Positions 61,378 through 64,000 of a DNA stretch of 64,000 nt are shown piece after piece; the stretch's first letter is position 1, and each line of letters opens with the position of its first letter. The notes under the pieces were generated by a model, which saw nothing but the letters and a program-made list of their open reading frames with translations, had not been told where the DNA came from and ran no database searches. A program made the position numbers and the translations under genes. Origin of the DNA: Baylisascaris procyonis (lineage: Eukaryota; Nematoda; Chromadorea; Rhabditida; Ascarididae); contig JAZARR010000197.1 of the NCBI GenBank assembly GCA_037389465.1, positions 285,501 through 349,500 of the forward strand, written 5' to 3'.

Positions 61378-63540
61378 TATAGATGTTTGTAGGAAAAGAT
61401 GAAGGAATTTTTTTTTCAATAATTTTCGAATGAAATAGAATAGAAGTCGATTGTGATCATATCGAATTCTATGAGCATTGTAATTAAAATTGAATGGAAA
61501 TATTAAAGGTGAATGAAGATAACGTCTATAAAATATTGAAAATAATAACTAAATATTTTTCATCAATACTCCTAGAACAGATCGGGTAATAAGTTGAATG
61601 AACGAAGACTTGGCATTGAAATGATAAATCATCGAAGAACTTGTCATCGATACCGTCAAATGATACAGTGTTTTACAATTGTTTCATTGTTCATACAGTT
61701 TGCTCTAATTTTCTTCAAGTCCTATAATTACGACACCCATCTGACGCTAACAATATGCCACAGGATCCATCTAGTTCTGATTTCTTTCTTACCATTCTCC
61801 TCACCATCTATATGAAAATCACCAAAGCGATACATAATATTCCATGTTTATGAGTTGATATGAGATATGACTTTCACATATACAGTAGGTATAGATACAG
61901 TAAGTATAGTGCTCATCCACTAAATTATCCGAGATGCGCAAAGATGAAAGACGAAAATTTGCATAAAATAAAAACTGATAAGCCAAAGTAGAAGAAAACG
62001 CAAACTGCTTCAATATGGAATTAAAAAATTTTTAAGACAAGCTACTGAATGCAAATGAATTACCTTCATTTCCTTTTTTTAATTGCACTAAAGTTTTTCA
62101 TAGTTAAAGTGAATAGATTAAATGCTCTAAATTTCCTCAACTGTAATTCAATCAAGAAAAATGCCTTAAATTGATTTAATTGAATTGTGCTATGATACTG
62201 CAAAAGTTTTCCAAATGCATTTAGCTTGCAATACGTAAATATAAAATTACAAATAATGCTTGTAAAATAATATTGAAATATTTAAATGGATTTCGTAATT
62301 ATTAGTATAATTAATTATTAGTTCGTAATCGAGTTTCATTAATTACGCTTAACCTAATCGAAATATTTACGTTTCCAAAAACGAAAGAGTATTTTTTTTT
62401 TTTAAAGCAAGCGAACAGGAGTAAAAGTGAGGAAATGAGGGAAGAACAGCCACACGAGAATATTTTATCGACGAGTTATGGAAGAGCAGGAAGGATGGGG
62501 GACGGGATAGAATGATAGGTCGATTGGCCGATCCCTCCCTATCGTATATTTCGTTCATCTCCCTATTTAACGGCGTTGCTTTTCTATGACGCAAAAATTC
62601 ACAGAAAATTTAAGTGCAAATATTAAAAATACTAAAATCTAGAAAACATCAACAACGATGCAATATGAAGTGCATGTAAGGTGGATGAAATTTGATGGGA
62701 TGTGAGGAGTGCAAAAAATATGAACGAATGCACGGAAACGTTAAAAGCACTGAGGCGTGCATTCATAATGAGCATTCGCTGAGGTGATAGTGCATTACGA
62801 AGGAGGAGAAGGAAGAACACACGTGTGAAAGGATGTGACGACGAATATATGTATGTGTGTGCATGTGGTATATGCAGCACTATATGCATGCGAGCAATGC
62901 TCACTCAGCCTTATGGGTCTCACCATCATGCCTCTTCTTTCACAATAAATTACAAATTTCATCAACATCCTTCGAGGAATATCCGGTGAATAGGAAATTA
63001 AGGCAGCAATCTGTAAAGAATGACCTTTTTTTATTCTATCGTAACCTTTGATTTAAACCCATGGGCTTATAAGGCGTATCAGCAATAAAAAATAGAACAT
63101 TTGGAATATGATTATAGTCTAAATGAGATAACGTTACGATTGTCAATGAAAAATCTGTAAACAATTTTTTTTTTAATTTTCGAATAAAAACTGAGTAAAT
63201 GCTCAAACTGTCTTTATTTATCCACTCTTATGAGTGTAAAAGAAACAACTTTTCCCATCTAATCTCAATAAAACTTCAAATAAACTAAATCAATGAATTT
63301 CTCCGTTTAGCATCTCTAAGTGTTTATAAGTATAATGAAATATTATTGAGTAATAAGATGTGAGTAAACGCAAATTATTTGAAATGCAAATAATTGAAAT
63401 TATCATCACAGAAAGTTGTTATATAAGAAATTTGTCATTGATGTTCAATATTTTTTGTTTCATTTCGTCACTTGAATAAAATGATTGCAATATTGATAAA
63501 CGATGTGCGATTTCAACTATATGAGTATAAATTTTAATAA

Positions 63541-63611
63541 GTAAATAAATAAATAAATAAATAAATAAACAAATAAATGAACAAATAAATAAACAACTCT
63601 CTCTCTCTCTC

Positions 63612-63651
<40 letters not shown>
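63541..63651. repeat. Compound (AAAT)n-(CT)n-(AT)n microsatellite
   Basis: AAAT units with AAAC variants (63541-63594), eight CT units (about 63597-63612) and about 18 AT units (63616-63651). Confidence 0.95.
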
Positions 63652-63654
<3 letters not shown>

Positions 63655-64000
63655 CTGAAACACAGTAAGGACCTCCACTAAGAAATGCTTAGTTTATATG
63701 GGCACTCAATGAGGGAATGCAAAAGGCCACTAGGGATGTTGTATACGTCATTTATTGTCTTTCCAATAAAGCATCCTTGCAAATGCATCCCTTCAACGTT
63801 GACCGAAATCTTTCAAAATTCCTCCAATTTCTTACATGGAAATCGTTGGATAAAAAATCGCACTTTCGAGATTATAACATTTTCCAAATCGGTAAATTTG
63901 TAATACAAAAATATTTTTCATCTCTACCATCTCCTCTTTTTTATGCTATTCCTTAGAAAATTGACAAATATGCAACATTTTTGCGTTTGAATTATATCAC

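Larger units (their letters stand above)
55566..64000. other. Upstream flank of FARP, no supported gene
   Basis: About 8.4 kb of AT-rich DNA that should include the FARP promoter. It carries (AT)n arrays (61297-61342 and 63616-63651) and an AAAT/CT compound array. Open frames such as 59185-59523 and 63685-63956 have no domain. The only hint of coding is a short frame at 59774-59956 (see below). No RNA gene was recognised. Confidence 0.5.

Noticed and set aside
61274..63651. Possible CRISPR-like or telomere-like arrays
   Set aside because: The repeats are plain microsatellites without unique spacers; nothing in the window resembles a CRISPR array, phage or bacterial DNA.

Overview
The window is nuclear DNA of an animal, most probably a nematode. 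It is strongly AT-rich, its genes are split by introns with GT..AG borders, AT and AAAT microsatellites are frequent, and several start codons lie 0-10 bases after a T-rich 3' splice site, as expected for spliced-leader trans-splicing. Gene models were made by hand from protein-family resemblance plus splice signals and reading phase. The species cannot be named from the sequence.

Layout. 1-2100: AT-rich DNA with one doubtful minus-strand gene. 2155-6848 (+): HAP40/F8A orthologue, partner of huntingtin, five exons, 309 aa. 6849-10997: non-coding, with tandem repeats and an ATTT array. 10998-15953 (+): NEK6/NEK7-class kinase (C. elegans NEKL-3 type), seven exons, 311 aa. 16957-17316 (-): a doubtful antisense exon. 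17459-19882 (+): PIG-X, subunit of GPI mannosyltransferase I, four exons plus a candidate last exon near 21 kb carrying the membrane segment. 24633-55565 (-): a 31-kb FARP locus. Exons at 55.6-42.9 kb encode FERM, FA and a long proline/serine-rich linker and reach a stop codon (1277 aa). Exons at 37.7-24.6 kb, same strand, encode DH, PH1 and PH2 (633 aa) and need a donor upstream. Donors inside the linker exon have the right phase to join the halves into one FERM-FA-DH-PH-PH protein of about 1480 aa. 55566-64000: no gene recognised.

The most unusual object is at 48101-49278, in a FARP intron. It is a 1.18-kb insertion with 68-bp terminal inverted repeats that start TG and end CA, flanked by a 4-bp duplication (ACAC). 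Its interior is a scrambled set of Ty3/gypsy fragments: a pre-reverse-transcriptase piece on the minus strand, then an RNase H piece and a gag piece on the plus strand. It is either a TIR transposon that captured retrotransposon pieces or an aberrant, rearranged cDNA inserted by a retroelement integrase.

The genes are housekeeping or signalling genes with no obvious shared pathway: HAP40 stabilises huntingtin, the NEK kinase works in mitosis or (in nematodes) endocytosis and moulting, PIG-X works in ER GPI-anchor synthesis, and FARP is a membrane-cytoskeleton scaffold and Rho-family regulator at synapses and axons.
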